DNA of 19,383 nt from Aliishimia sp963922415. Its GTDB lineage: Bacteria; Pseudomonadota; Alphaproteobacteria; Rhodobacterales; Rhodobacteraceae. The position numbers and the translations under genes are program-made. The DNA lies in assembly GCA_963922415.1 (NCBI GenBank), contig CAWUIP010000061.1, positions 1-19,383 on the forward strand. Reading direction: 5' to 3'. Positions 7,177 through 14,490 of this stretch are shown here, piece by piece (the first letter of the stretch is position 1; each line of letters opens with the position of its first letter). Under the pieces are notes generated by a model, which did no database searches, had not been told where the DNA came from, and saw only the letters and a list, made by a program, of their open reading frames with translations.

Positions 7177-8019
7177 ATGTCAGGCACCCGGTCCCGCTTT
7201 CTCACCATCATGTTGGCCATAGGCCTCGCCTTCTTTTATGTGCCGATCCTTCTTCTGGTCATCTATTCCTTCAACGAGTCCCGGCTTGTCGCGGTGTGGG
7301 GCGGTTGGTCGGTGCGCTGGTATGTGGAGCTGTTCCAATCCGAAGAGGTTTGGGACGCGGTGACCTTGTCGCTGCAGATCGCCTTTGTGAACGCGACCTT
7401 TGCGACCGCTTTGGGCACATTGGCGGGTCTGGCGATGGTGCGCTTTGGCCGCTTTCGGGGACGCGCGCTTTTTGGCGGGATGCTGGTGGCGCCCCTGGTG
7501 ATGCCGGACGTGATCACAGGCCTGTCTTTGTTGGTCTTTTTCATCTCGCTGAGCGAGTTGATCGGGTGGCCGTCACAGCGCGGCTTCACGACGATCACCA
7601 TCGCGCATATCACGTTTTCGATGGCCTTTGTCGCGGTAACGGTGCAGTCCCGCCTGACTGGTATGGGCCAAACCCTGGAAGAAGCCGCCGCCGACCTTGG
7701 CGCCAAGCCCTTCAAAGTGCTGACGGCCATCACCATTCCGCGCCTGACGCCCGCGCTGATCTCTGGCTGGCTTCTCGCGTTCACCCTGTCGCTGGACGAT
7801 TTGGTGATCTCCAGCTTTGTGACGGGGCCTGGGTCGACCACGCTGCCGATCTTGATCTTCTCGCGGATCCGGTTGGGCCTGCGACCGGACATCAACGCGA
7901 TGGCGACGATCATGATCTTGGCGATTTCCTTATGCGTTTTGATCGCAGCGATCCTCATGTTCCGGCAACAGCAGGCCGAATTGCGCGATCAAAGAATGGC
8001 GCAACAGGGCGACGGCTGA
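7177..8019 (+). CDS. potI: Polyamine ABC importer permease, PotI/PotC-like
   Basis: The second inner-membrane subunit of the importer, with 280 residues and about six spans. Its first span is near residues 8-32, followed by the SFNESRL segment typical of PotC/PotI. The EAA loop is EEAAADLGAKPFKVLTAITI (168-187). LSLDDLVISSFVTGPG further on is also a hallmark of this subfamily. It begins 3 nt after the stop of the first permease and ends in TGATG, which overlaps the regulator start by one base. The whole importer is therefore co-translated with its presumed regulator. Confidence 0.92.
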   Translation: MSGTRSRFLTIMLAIGLAFFYVPILLLVIYSFNESRLVAVWGGWSVRWYVELFQSEEVWDAVTLSLQIAFVNATFATALGTLAGLAMVRFGRFRGRALFGGMLVAPLVMPDVITGLSLLVFFISLSELIGWPSQRGFTTITIAHITFSMAFVAVTVQSRLTGMGQTLEEAAADLGAKPFKVLTAITIPRLTPALISGWLLAFTLSLDDLVISSFVTGPGSTTLPILIFSRIRLGLRPDINAMATIMILAISLCVLIAAILMFRQQQAELRDQRMAQQGDG

Positions 8020-8657
8020 TGAGCCTGGATGCCCCTGTCCGAAAGCGGCGTAGCGAACCGCGCGAGATCCGCCGGCTGCAGTTGATCATGGCCGCCATCG
8101 AGTCAATTGCGAAACGGGGATTTTCCGACACAACGCTCAAACACGTGACCGAGGGCGCGGCCCTCTCGCACGGCGTGGTCAACTATCACTTCGACAGCAA
8201 AGAGGCGCTTTATGACGCGACGCTCGGCTTTCTGGCGCGCGAACATTACGAGACCTGGACACGGTATTACGACACAGCAGCCCCTGCCCCCGCCCATCGG
8301 CTCGCGGCGATCATTGCAGCGGACTTTGACAAAGACATCTGCACGCAAAAGCGTTTGGCGGTGTGGTTTGCGTTTTGGGGGCAGGCCAAGTATCGCCCAA
8401 GCTATCAGAAAATCCACAACCGCTACGATGAAGAGCGCCACACGCGGATCGAAACGCTCTGTGCGGATCTGATCGAAAGCGGCCCCTATCCAGATCTGTC
8501 GGCAGAGCAAACCGCACGGTCGCTGGTCGCCCTGTCCGACGGGGCGTGGCTCTGCCTCATGCTCTACCCGAACGCCACCACACGCGAGCAGTATCACGCA
8601 GACAGCCTGGCCGCCTTGGCCATGTTCTTTCCCAAGCACTTTCCGTTGGAGGCATGA
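8019..8657 (+). CDS. TetR-family transcriptional repressor, BetI-like
   Basis: A 212-residue regulator. The N-terminal helix-turn-helix lies at about residues 38-58 (TLKHVTEGAALSHGVVNYHF), followed by DSKEALYDATLG, the standard TetR recognition region. The ligand-binding part carries AVWFAFWGQAKYRPSY and ALSDGAWL, which resemble BetI, the choline-sensing repressor. A quaternary or methylated amine is thus a plausible inducer, though this is inference. The gene is inside the importer operon, sharing one base with the permease stop and 4 nt (8654-8657) with an alternative start of the next gene. The likely target is the pair of 18-bp palindromes at 3528 and 3691, making it autoregulatory and in control of both operons. 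An in-frame opening exists upstream to 7296, but it only overlaps the permease gene. Confidence 0.88.
   Translation: MSLDAPVRKRRSEPREIRRLQLIMAAIESIAKRGFSDTTLKHVTEGAALSHGVVNYHFDSKEALYDATLGFLAREHYETWTRYYDTAAPAPAHRLAAIIAADFDKDICTQKRLAVWFAFWGQAKYRPSYQKIHNRYDEERHTRIETLCADLIESGPYPDLSAEQTARSLVALSDGAWLCLMLYPNATTREQYHADSLAALAMFFPKHFPLEA
8648..8652 (+). promoter_or_regulatory. Shine-Dalgarno deciding the methyltransferase start
   Basis: GGAGG at 8648-8652 lies 7 nt before the ATG at 8660 but only 1 nt before the ATG at 8654. The spacing favours 8660 as start, giving MSGEILYD. The 8654 ATG overlaps the repressor TGA and would add only two residues, Met-Ser. Confidence 0.65.
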
Positions 8658-8659
8658 GC

Positions 8660-9439
8660 ATGTCGGGCGAAATCCTTTATGACACTCAACTGATTGCGTT
8701 CTTGGAAGAGATCTGGGGCGATGGATTTTTGTCGCCCGGTGGCGCAGAGGAAGTTGCGCGGGTGATCACTGGCGTCGATCTGGCGGGCAAGCATGTTCTG
8801 GATATCGGGTCCGGCTCTGGCGCGTGCGGGATCTTGCTCTTACGCGACTTTGGGGCCGCGCGGATCACTGGCATAGATGTGGAAGACCCTGTCTGCGACG
8901 CCGCCCGACGCCACATCGCGGCGGCAGGTTTGGAAGGCCAGTTTGATGTCCAGAAAGTTGATCCAGGCCCCCTGCCCTTTGCGGATGCGACCTTCGATGT
9001 CGTGTTCTCCAAAGACGCGATCATCCACATTCCCGACAAGGCCGAGATGGCGCGGCAAGCGTTTCGTGTTCTCAAGCCGGGCGGGCAATTTGCGGCCTCT
9101 GACTGGCTCATGAGCCATGACGGGGCGCCCTCGGCGCAGATGGCTGACTACATCAAAGAAGAGGGCCTGGACTTCGCAATGGCCTCCCCCGCCACGTATC
9201 GCGCCGCCATGGAAGGCGCAGGTTTCACAGATGTCGAACTGGTGAACCGCAACCCTTGGTACGCGAAAGTCGCAGCGCAGGAATTGGCGTGGCTTACGGG
9301 TCCCGACCGCGCCGATCTTTCAAGGCGCTACAGCACCGATTTCATTGACCACCAAGTGGCGATCTGGACAAAGCTTGTGGGCGTTTTGGAAAGTGGCGAA
9401 CATTGCCCGCACCATATTCGCGGGCGCAAGCCTGATTAA
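8660..9439 (+). CDS. SAM-dependent N-methyltransferase, phosphoethanolamine methyltransferase-like
   Basis: A 259-residue class I methyltransferase. The SAM-binding motif I is VLDIGSGSG (46-54), with acidic Asp73 after strand 2 and the later LKPGG loop. The closest pattern I recognise is the compact phosphoethanolamine methyltransferase type known from Plasmodium (PMT). The N-terminus YDTQLIAFLEEIWGDGFLSP aligns with the PMT start containing its catalytic Tyr (Tyr7 here). FSKDAIIH supplies the catalytic Asp and His (Asp119, His123). In PMT these act on the amino group of phosphoethanolamine. Here the gene is in an amine-catabolism operon, so the acceptor may be a small amine intermediate instead. 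It is cytoplasmic, with no membrane segment. It could alternatively be a lipid-headgroup enzyme caught in the operon. It is followed by 121 bp without a gene, the longest gap in this operon. Confidence 0.8.
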   Translation: MSGEILYDTQLIAFLEEIWGDGFLSPGGAEEVARVITGVDLAGKHVLDIGSGSGACGILLLRDFGAARITGIDVEDPVCDAARRHIAAAGLEGQFDVQKVDPGPLPFADATFDVVFSKDAIIHIPDKAEMARQAFRVLKPGGQFAASDWLMSHDGAPSAQMADYIKEEGLDFAMASPATYRAAMEGAGFTDVELVNRNPWYAKVAAQELAWLTGPDRADLSRRYSTDFIDHQVAIWTKLVGVLESGEHCPHHIRGRKPD

Positions 9440-9560
9440 GTCAGTCGGCGCGGCCTGCAGGTTGGAGTGGAAAATTTCGGAAGGACGCTCTTTTACCTGA
9501 CGCTGGTGTCGGTAGAGTGGACGACAGGAGCAATCAGAACCTCGATGGGGGAAGACAGCC

Positions 9561-10421
9561 ATGCGCTATGAACGACCGCAAACACTTGAGGATGCCACAG
9601 CACTGATGGCCAATGCGGACGCCAATGCCTTTGTGCTGGCGGGTGGGACCGATCTTTTGGTGCGAATGCAGAACGACGCGTTCGAGGCCGACCTGATCGT
9701 CGACATTAAGGCGATTGCCGGCATGGATACGATCCAAGAGACGGCAGATGGGTTTGTGATCGGCGCCGCCGTGCCATGTGCGGACCTTTCGAAGGACGCG
9801 GGCCTTGTGGCCGCGTGGCCCGGCGTGGTCGAGGCCGCCAATCTGATCGGCTCCACGCAGATCCAGGAGCGTTGCACGATCGTCGGGAACCTTTGCAACG
9901 CTTCGCCTGCCGCGGACAGCGTGCCCGCACTGGTTGCAGCCAGCGCCGTCGCCCGCGTGGCCGGACCCGGCGGCAGCCGGACGGTGCCCATCGAAGAGAT
10001 TCCGATGGGGCCCGGTAAGCTGTCACTGGCCAAGGGCGAAATCATCGAAGCGGTCGTCTTACCAAAGCGAGAGGCCCGCTCGGGCGACGCATACTTGCGC
10101 TTTATTCCACGGACCGAGATGGACATCGCCGTTGTCGGTGTGGGCGTGACCCTGACGCTGGATGACACTGGCACTGTCACGGCGGCCCGTGTCGCGCTGG
10201 GAGCTGTGGCTCCGACCGTGGTTGTGGCCGACGCAGCCGCAGCCGCGATCATCGGCACCAAGCTAGAGGAGGCAGCCCTTGAGGCGCTCGCGGCGGCCTG
10301 CTCGGACGCCAGCACCCCAATTGACGACAAACGCGGCACCGTCGCGTTCCGCAAACAGGTCGCCGGGGTCCTGGCCCGCCGCGCGGCCCAAATCGCCTAC
10401 GCGCGCGCAGGAGCAAACTGA
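9561..10421 (+). CDS. Molybdenum hydroxylase, FAD-binding medium subunit (CoxM-like)
   Basis: A 286-residue subunit carrying FAD and passing electrons from the iron-sulfur subunit to the acceptor. FAD pyrophosphate motifs are visible: VLAGGTDLL (25-33) and TIVGNLCNASPAADS (106-120). Family length is about 280-290, so it is complete. A strong ribosome site, GGGGGA at 9546-9551, precedes the ATG by 9 nt. With the next two genes it makes an M-S-L set, the gene order of carbon monoxide dehydrogenase (form I) and of several N-heterocycle hydroxylases. The TGATG at its end overlaps the next start by one base. It begins 121 bp after the methyltransferase, so a separate internal promoter is possible, though I see no clear one. 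Confidence 0.9.
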   Translation: MRYERPQTLEDATALMANADANAFVLAGGTDLLVRMQNDAFEADLIVDIKAIAGMDTIQETADGFVIGAAVPCADLSKDAGLVAAWPGVVEAANLIGSTQIQERCTIVGNLCNASPAADSVPALVAASAVARVAGPGGSRTVPIEEIPMGPGKLSLAKGEIIEAVVLPKREARSGDAYLRFIPRTEMDIAVVGVGVTLTLDDTGTVTAARVALGAVAPTVVVADAAAAAIIGTKLEEAALEALAAACSDASTPIDDKRGTVAFRKQVAGVLARRAAQIAYARAGAN

Positions 10422-10903
10422 TGCCATCCATCGCAGTCACCACGACCATCAACGACGATGACGTCGAATTCCTCTGCCAACCGGATGAAACCCTGCTGGA
10501 CGTGTTGCGCAACCGCCTTGGGCTGACCGGCGTCAAGGAAGGCTGCGGAACGGGGGATTGTGGCGCCTGCAGCGCGATCATGGACGGGCGCGTCGTCTGC
10601 TCGTGCCTGGTTCTGGGGGCCGAGGCCGAGGGCCGCACCATTGAGACCATCGAAGGCATGGCCGATGGCAGCGAACTTCACCCGCTCCAGCGTAAGTTCA
10701 TCGAACACGCCGCCTTGCAATGCGGGATCTGCACGCCGGGCTTTCTGATGGCCGCCAAGGCGCTTTTGGACGTGAACCCAAACCCCACCGAGACAGAAAT
10801 TCGCTTCTGGCTGGCGGGTAACCTGTGCCGGTGTACCGGCTATGATAAGATCGTGCGTGCCGTCCAAGACGCCGCCGCCGAGATGAGGGGAGAACCAGCA
10901 TGA
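10421..10903 (+). CDS. Molybdenum hydroxylase, [2Fe-2S] small subunit (CoxS-like)
   Basis: A 160-residue subunit with two [2Fe-2S] clusters that links the molybdenum site to FAD. The N-terminal plant-ferredoxin-type cluster uses Cys42, Cys47, Cys50 and Cys62 (GCGTGDCGAC...CSC), the same spacing as in CO dehydrogenase. The C-terminal four-helix domain uses Cys101, Cys104, Cys136 and Cys138 (CGICTPGF and LCRCTGY). All eight ligands are present, so it should be functional. It is translationally coupled on both sides: TGATG with the medium subunit and ATGA with the large subunit. Confidence 0.95.
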   Translation: MPSIAVTTTINDDDVEFLCQPDETLLDVLRNRLGLTGVKEGCGTGDCGACSAIMDGRVVCSCLVLGAEAEGRTIETIEGMADGSELHPLQRKFIEHAALQCGICTPGFLMAAKALLDVNPNPTETEIRFWLAGNLCRCTGYDKIVRAVQDAAAEMRGEPA

Positions 10904-13161
10904 GTTTCGACGCCGCCTATCAAAGCAAGTCTTTCAATTCTGTTGGCACCCGGCCCCTACGGCCAGACGGCGTCGACAAGGTCACCGGGCGCGCTCGCTA
11001 TGGTGCTGATTTCAACATGCCCGGGCAACTTGTCGCCCGCGTCTTGCGCAGCCCCCACGCACATGCGCGCATCACGGGCATCAACGCTGCGAAGGCCGAA
11101 GCGCTGAAGGGCGTCAAAGCTGTCGTCACGGCGGCAGATCTGCCTGACCAGACCGATGGCGATGCGGCGCTCTTCGCGATCCTCGACAACTGCATGGCCC
11201 GCGAAAAGGCGATGTATGACGGGCACGCCGTGGCCGCCGTGGCCGCGATTGACGAAAAGACCGCAAAGGCCGCGTTGAAGCTGATCGAGGTCGAGTACGA
11301 GATCCTGCCGCATGTGGTCGATGTGGATGCCGCCTGCGCCGACGATGCGCCCGTGCTGAACGACACGATCTTCACGCAAGGGGTGGAGCCTGCACCGACC
11401 CAAGCCTCCAACGTCGCGAACCGGGCCGAGTTCGGGCACGGTGATGTCGATGCGGGCTTTGCTAAGGCCGATGTCATCGTCGAGCGCAGCTATAAGACCG
11501 AACAAACGCACCAGGGCTATATCGAACCCCACGCCTGCGTCGCGAGCTGCAACCCCGATGGCACGGCAGAGCTTTGGGTCTGCACCCAGGGCCACTTCGT
11601 CTACCGCCAGAACTGCGCGGATCTGTTGGGGCTCGACGTGTCCAAACTGCGCGTGACCTCGTCCGAGATTGGCGGCGGCTTTGGCGGCAAGACCCATGTC
11701 TGGGCGGAGCCGGTGGCGCTGGCACTGTCGCGCAAAGCCAACCGCCCAGTGAAGCTGGTGATGTCACGCGAAGAGGTGTTCCGCGCGTCCGGGCCAACCA
11801 GCGCGACCTCGATCGATGTGAAGATCGGCGCAACCCAAGACGGCAAGATCACCGCCGCCGAGGCCACCCTACGCTATACCAGCGGGCCCTACCCCGATAT
11901 GTGGGCCGAGCTTGGCGCGATGACGGCCTTTGCGCCCTACGATCTTGAAAACGTCAAAACCGTGGGTTTTGAGGTCGTAGTGAACCGACCCAAAGTCGCC
12001 GCCTACCGCGCGCCGTCGGCACCAATGGCCGCCTTTGCGGTGGAAAGTGCGGTCGACGAATTGGCGCAAAAGATCGGCATGGACACGGTGGACCTGCGCA
12101 TCAAGAACGTCGCGAAAGAAGGCACCAAGTCCTCCTATGGCCCGGTTTATGGCCCCATCGGCATTGGGCCCACGCTGGACGCCGCCAAATCGCACCCGCA
12201 TATGAGCGCGCCTTTGGGCAAAAACCAAGGCCGTGGCATGGCCTGTGGATTCTGGTTCAACTTCGGCGGTCAGACCTGCACGGATCTCAACATCAACGCG
12301 GACGGCACTGCAACGCTTGCCGTTGGCACGGTGGATGTGGGCGGCTCGCGCGCGTCGCTGTCGCTAATCGCAGCCGAAGAGTTGGGCATCGCATACGAGG
12401 ATATCAAAGCGGTGATCGCGGACACGGCCACGCTTGGGTATAACGACATGACCGATGGCAGCCGGGGCACGTTCTCGACCTCCATGGCCACGATCTCGGC
12501 AGCGCGCAACGCGATTGAGGTTATGCGCCAGCGCGCGGCGACCATGTGGGATATCCCGCTGGAGGATGTCTACTGGGAAGACGGTCATGCACATGCGGCG
12601 GGCACCAAGCACGGCAACCGCGCGCCACTTTCGGTCAAAGAGATCGCGGCCGAGGCGGGCAACACGGGCGGGCCCATTGCCGGGCATTCCGAGCTTGTCG
12701 CGGATGGCGCGGGCGTGTCCTTTGCCACCCATATCTGCGACATTGAAGTGGATCCCGAGACCGGCTCGACCCGCGTCGTGCGCTACACCGTGATCCAGGA
12801 CGCCGGGAAGGCGGTGCACCCCGCCTATGTAGAAGGACAGTACCAAGGTGGTGCCGCGCAGGGCATCGGCTGGGCGCTGAACGAGGAATACGTCTATGGC
12901 GAAGACGGTCGGCTGCAGAACCCTGGCTTCCTCGACTACCGGATCCCGGTCTGCTCCGACCTGCCGATGATCGACACGCAGATCCTCGAGATCCCGAACC
13001 CGAACCACCCCTACGGTGTGCGCGGCGTGGGCGAGACCTCTATCGTGCCGCCGCTTGCCGCGATTGCCAATGCAGTGTCGAACGCTGTGGGCGTTCGGAT
13101 GGATCATATCCCCATCTCGCCGCCACGCATTCTGGCGACGTTGAACGCCGCCCAAGGCTGA
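10900..13161 (+). CDS. Molybdenum hydroxylase, molybdopterin-binding large subunit (xanthine dehydrogenase family)
   Basis: The 753-residue catalytic subunit, which inserts oxygen from water into a C-H bond. It has the family motif GGGFGGK (258-264) and the active-site base Glu712 in GVRGVGETS near the C-terminus. The active-site loop reads AYRAPSAP (368-375). It lacks the AYRCSFR motif of form I CO dehydrogenase and the AYRGAGR of form II, so it should not oxidise CO. Related enzymes hydroxylate purines, aldehydes or N-heteroaromatics next to the ring nitrogen. Context with amine oxidases makes a heterocycle or an amine-derived aldehyde likely, but the substrate is not determined by the sequence. 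No signal peptide is visible, so the complex is cytoplasmic. The ATG overlaps the small-subunit stop, and TGATG joins it to the MoaD-like gene. Confidence 0.92.
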   Translation: MSFDAAYQSKSFNSVGTRPLRPDGVDKVTGRARYGADFNMPGQLVARVLRSPHAHARITGINAAKAEALKGVKAVVTAADLPDQTDGDAALFAILDNCMAREKAMYDGHAVAAVAAIDEKTAKAALKLIEVEYEILPHVVDVDAACADDAPVLNDTIFTQGVEPAPTQASNVANRAEFGHGDVDAGFAKADVIVERSYKTEQTHQGYIEPHACVASCNPDGTAELWVCTQGHFVYRQNCADLLGLDVSKLRVTSSEIGGGFGGKTHVWAEPVALALSRKANRPVKLVMSREEVFRASGPTSATSIDVKIGATQDGKITAAEATLRYTSGPYPDMWAELGAMTAFAPYDLENVKTVGFEVVVNRPKVAAYRAPSAPMAAFAVESAVDELAQKIGMDTVDLRIKNVAKEGTKSSYGPVYGPIGIGPTLDAAKSHPHMSAPLGKNQGRGMACGFWFNFGGQTCTDLNINADGTATLAVGTVDVGGSRASLSLIAAEELGIAYEDIKAVIADTATLGYNDMTDGSRGTFSTSMATISAARNAIEVMRQRAATMWDIPLEDVYWEDGHAHAAGTKHGNRAPLSVKEIAAEAGNTGGPIAGHSELVADGAGVSFATHICDIEVDPETGSTRVVRYTVIQDAGKAVHPAYVEGQYQGGAAQGIGWALNEEYVYGEDGRLQNPGFLDYRIPVCSDLPMIDTQILEIPNPNHPYGVRGVGETSIVPPLAAIANAVSNAVGVRMDHIPISPPRILATLNAAQG

Positions 13162-13406
13162 TGGTCGATGTAAAGCTGTGGTCTGGTCTGCGCCCGCTGG
13201 CGGATGACCAGGCCGTAGTCCAAGTCGAGGCGCGCACCATCCGCGAGATGCTGCGCAAGCTGGAAGAGCGCTACCCGGGTCTGGCCGCGCCGATCCGGGG
13301 CCAAGTCGCCGTTGCCATTGATGGCGTGATCTACCGCAACGATTGGTCGCGTGAGCTACCTGAGGGCAGTGAAGTCATGTTGGTTCGACGCATCGCAGGC
13401 GGGTAG
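13161..13406 (+). CDS. MoaD/ThiS-like sulfur-carrier protein
   Basis: An 81-residue beta-grasp protein ending in RRIAGG. The C-terminal Gly-Gly is the feature that MoaD and ThiS need to be adenylated and converted to a thiocarboxylate. Length and fold pattern match MoaD, the small subunit of molybdopterin synthase. It starts one base within the stop of the molybdenum large subunit, so it is co-expressed with that enzyme. It may supply sulfur for molybdopterin dedicated to the hydroxylase, or act in sulfuration of its cofactor. No MoaE or MoeB partner is in the window, so it would have to use housekeeping ones. It is the last gene of the rightward operon. Confidence 0.82.
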   Translation: MVDVKLWSGLRPLADDQAVVQVEARTIREMLRKLEERYPGLAAPIRGQVAVAIDGVIYRNDWSRELPEGSEVMLVRRIAGG

Positions 13407-13422
13407 GTCTGCCGAAGTCGCG

Positions 13423-13438
13423 GCACAGGGCCATGTGC
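13423..13438. terminator. Short palindrome between convergent operon end and tRNA gene
   Basis: GCACAGGGCCATGTGC forms a 5-bp stem with a 6-nt loop. It lies between the end of the rightward operon (13406) and the 3' end of the leftward tRNA gene (13471), where a bidirectional terminator would be expected. The stem is short and no T-run follows, so this is weak. Confidence 0.25.
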
Positions 13439-13470
13439 TTCGACAACACGCGCCATATCAATGTGTTGGA

Positions 13471-13546
<76 letters not shown>

Positions 13547-13600
13547 GACGCAGGCCGTTTTAGGCGAGATGCCGGGGCGAGCGCAACCCCTCTCCGCGCC

Positions 13601-14182
13601 TTATGTGCCCAGTGACGTGTGGCTGCCATTTTCGACAATATGGATTACGCCTTGCCCGCCGGGCAGGTCTGCCAATGTGGCCGTTGGGCGGCCCATCGCG
13701 ACTGTGCGCAACATCCGCGAAGTAATGCCGTGGGTCACACAGACCGTGGGGCCTGTGAGGTCATCGAGAAACGCCGTGCACCGCGCCCGCAGCGCTGCGA
13801 ACCCTTCACCACCCGGAGCATACGCATATAGGCCCAAGGCGCCATCCGGCACATCTTCTGTCACGGGGCCCGGTTCGATCTTGAGATCCGCCTTCACGGC
13901 CCCCGTCCAATCGCCCACCTCAATCTCGCGCAAACGGTCATCGGTGCGCATATGGCTGACATGGGGCCCAACGGCCAAAACCGCCGTCTCGATCGCGCGC
14001 AGCTGCGGAGAGACGCAAACATTGACACCGGTCAGATCGATGCCAGAGAGTAGCTCCGCCTGCCGCTGCGCTTGGCCCTTGCCGGTCTCCGTCAGCGGCG
14101 AATTCAACGCGCCCTGGAACCGGCCTGCCGCATTCCATTCGGTTTCCCCGTGCCGCAGCACAAACAGCTTTGGATAGCGCAT
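13601..14182 (-). CDS. Histidine phosphatase family protein (phosphoglycerate mutase-like)
   Basis: A 193-residue branch-1/2 histidine phosphatase. The phosphohistidine is His11 in FVLRHGETEWN, the second catalytic His is His151 in VTHGITSRML, Arg62 sits in SPQLRAIETA, and the acidic residue is in LREIEVGDW (about 86-88). Such proteins dephosphorylate small metabolites or act as phosphoglycerate mutase; the substrate cannot be told. The frame is open back to 14221, but the ATG at 14182 has GAGGGG closely ahead and begins the conserved core, MRYPKLF, so I choose it. It lies between two valine tRNA genes on the same strand. A processed tRNA-mRNA transcript is possible. Confidence 0.85.
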   Translation of the reverse strand: MRYPKLFVLRHGETEWNAAGRFQGALNSPLTETGKGQAQRQAELLSGIDLTGVNVCVSPQLRAIETAVLAVGPHVSHMRTDDRLREIEVGDWTGAVKADLKIEPGPVTEDVPDGALGLYAYAPGGEGFAALRARCTAFLDDLTGPTVCVTHGITSRMLRTVAMGRPTATLADLPGGQGVIHIVENGSHTSLGT

Positions 14183-14231
14183 CTTCGTCCCCTCAAACCA
14201 CAAAAGCGCACGCCGCAGCATGCGCTTTTGA

Positions 14232-14306
14232 TGGTGGGTGATAAGAGATTTGAACTCCTGACATCTTCGATGTGAACGAAGCGCTCTACCACTGAGCTAA
14301 TCACCC
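14232..14306 (-). tRNA. tRNA-Val, anticodon CAC
   Basis: On the minus strand the gene begins GGGTGATTAGCTCAG and ends ATCACCC, A, CCA. The anticodon stem CTTCG/CGAAG holds the loop TTCACAT, so the anticodon is CAC, reading GTG. The T loop is TTCAAAT, and CCA is encoded at 14234-14232. Length is 75 nt, one base shorter in the D loop (AGTGGTA) than the TAC gene 690 bp away. The two are otherwise very similar, which suggests an old duplication. Confidence 0.97.
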
Positions 14307-14381
14307 AATTGTGGCTGGTGAGGTAGTGTTTTCCCGTGCGCGGCGCAAGCCCAAAATCCGCGGTGCCGGTCCAAAGCCCGC

Positions 14382-14490
14382 CTATAGCGTTTCGAGTTTA
14401 ACTTGAATCACCAATGCACTGCCGCGCCTTCGGCGCTCTCGTGACATTGGCGATACTGGATGCGTCAGGTGAAACCCGAAACGCCTATAG
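14382..14490. repeat. Extended imperfect palindrome overlapping the tgt stop
   Basis: The left end CTATAGCGTTTCGAGTTT (14382-14399) is complementary, with few mismatches, to the right end GAAACCCGAAACGCCTATAG (14471-14490). Inside, CCAATG (14411-14416) faces CATTGG (14445-14450), and GCGCC TTC GGCGC (14424-14436) forms the tip. The whole is a long cruciform-like hairpin of about 109 bp. It may end tgt transcription or be a copy of a dispersed intergenic element. The right end includes the tgt stop codon TAG, so part of the palindrome is translated. The region 14307-14381 to its left shows nothing recognisable. Confidence 0.65.

Noticed and set aside
7296..8018. N-terminal extension of the TetR reading frame across the permease gene
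   Set aside because: The permease frame is clearly coding here, and the TetR domain begins just after the ATG at 8019.
12364..13155. Open frame (263 codons) on the minus strand opposite the molybdenum large subunit
   Set aside because: No recognisable domain, and the plus strand carries the active-site glutamate motif in this stretch.
9561..13161. Carbon monoxide dehydrogenase (coxMSL)
   Set aside because: Gene order fits, but the large subunit lacks the AYRCSFR and AYRGAGR loops, and no cox accessory genes such as coxD or coxE are seen.
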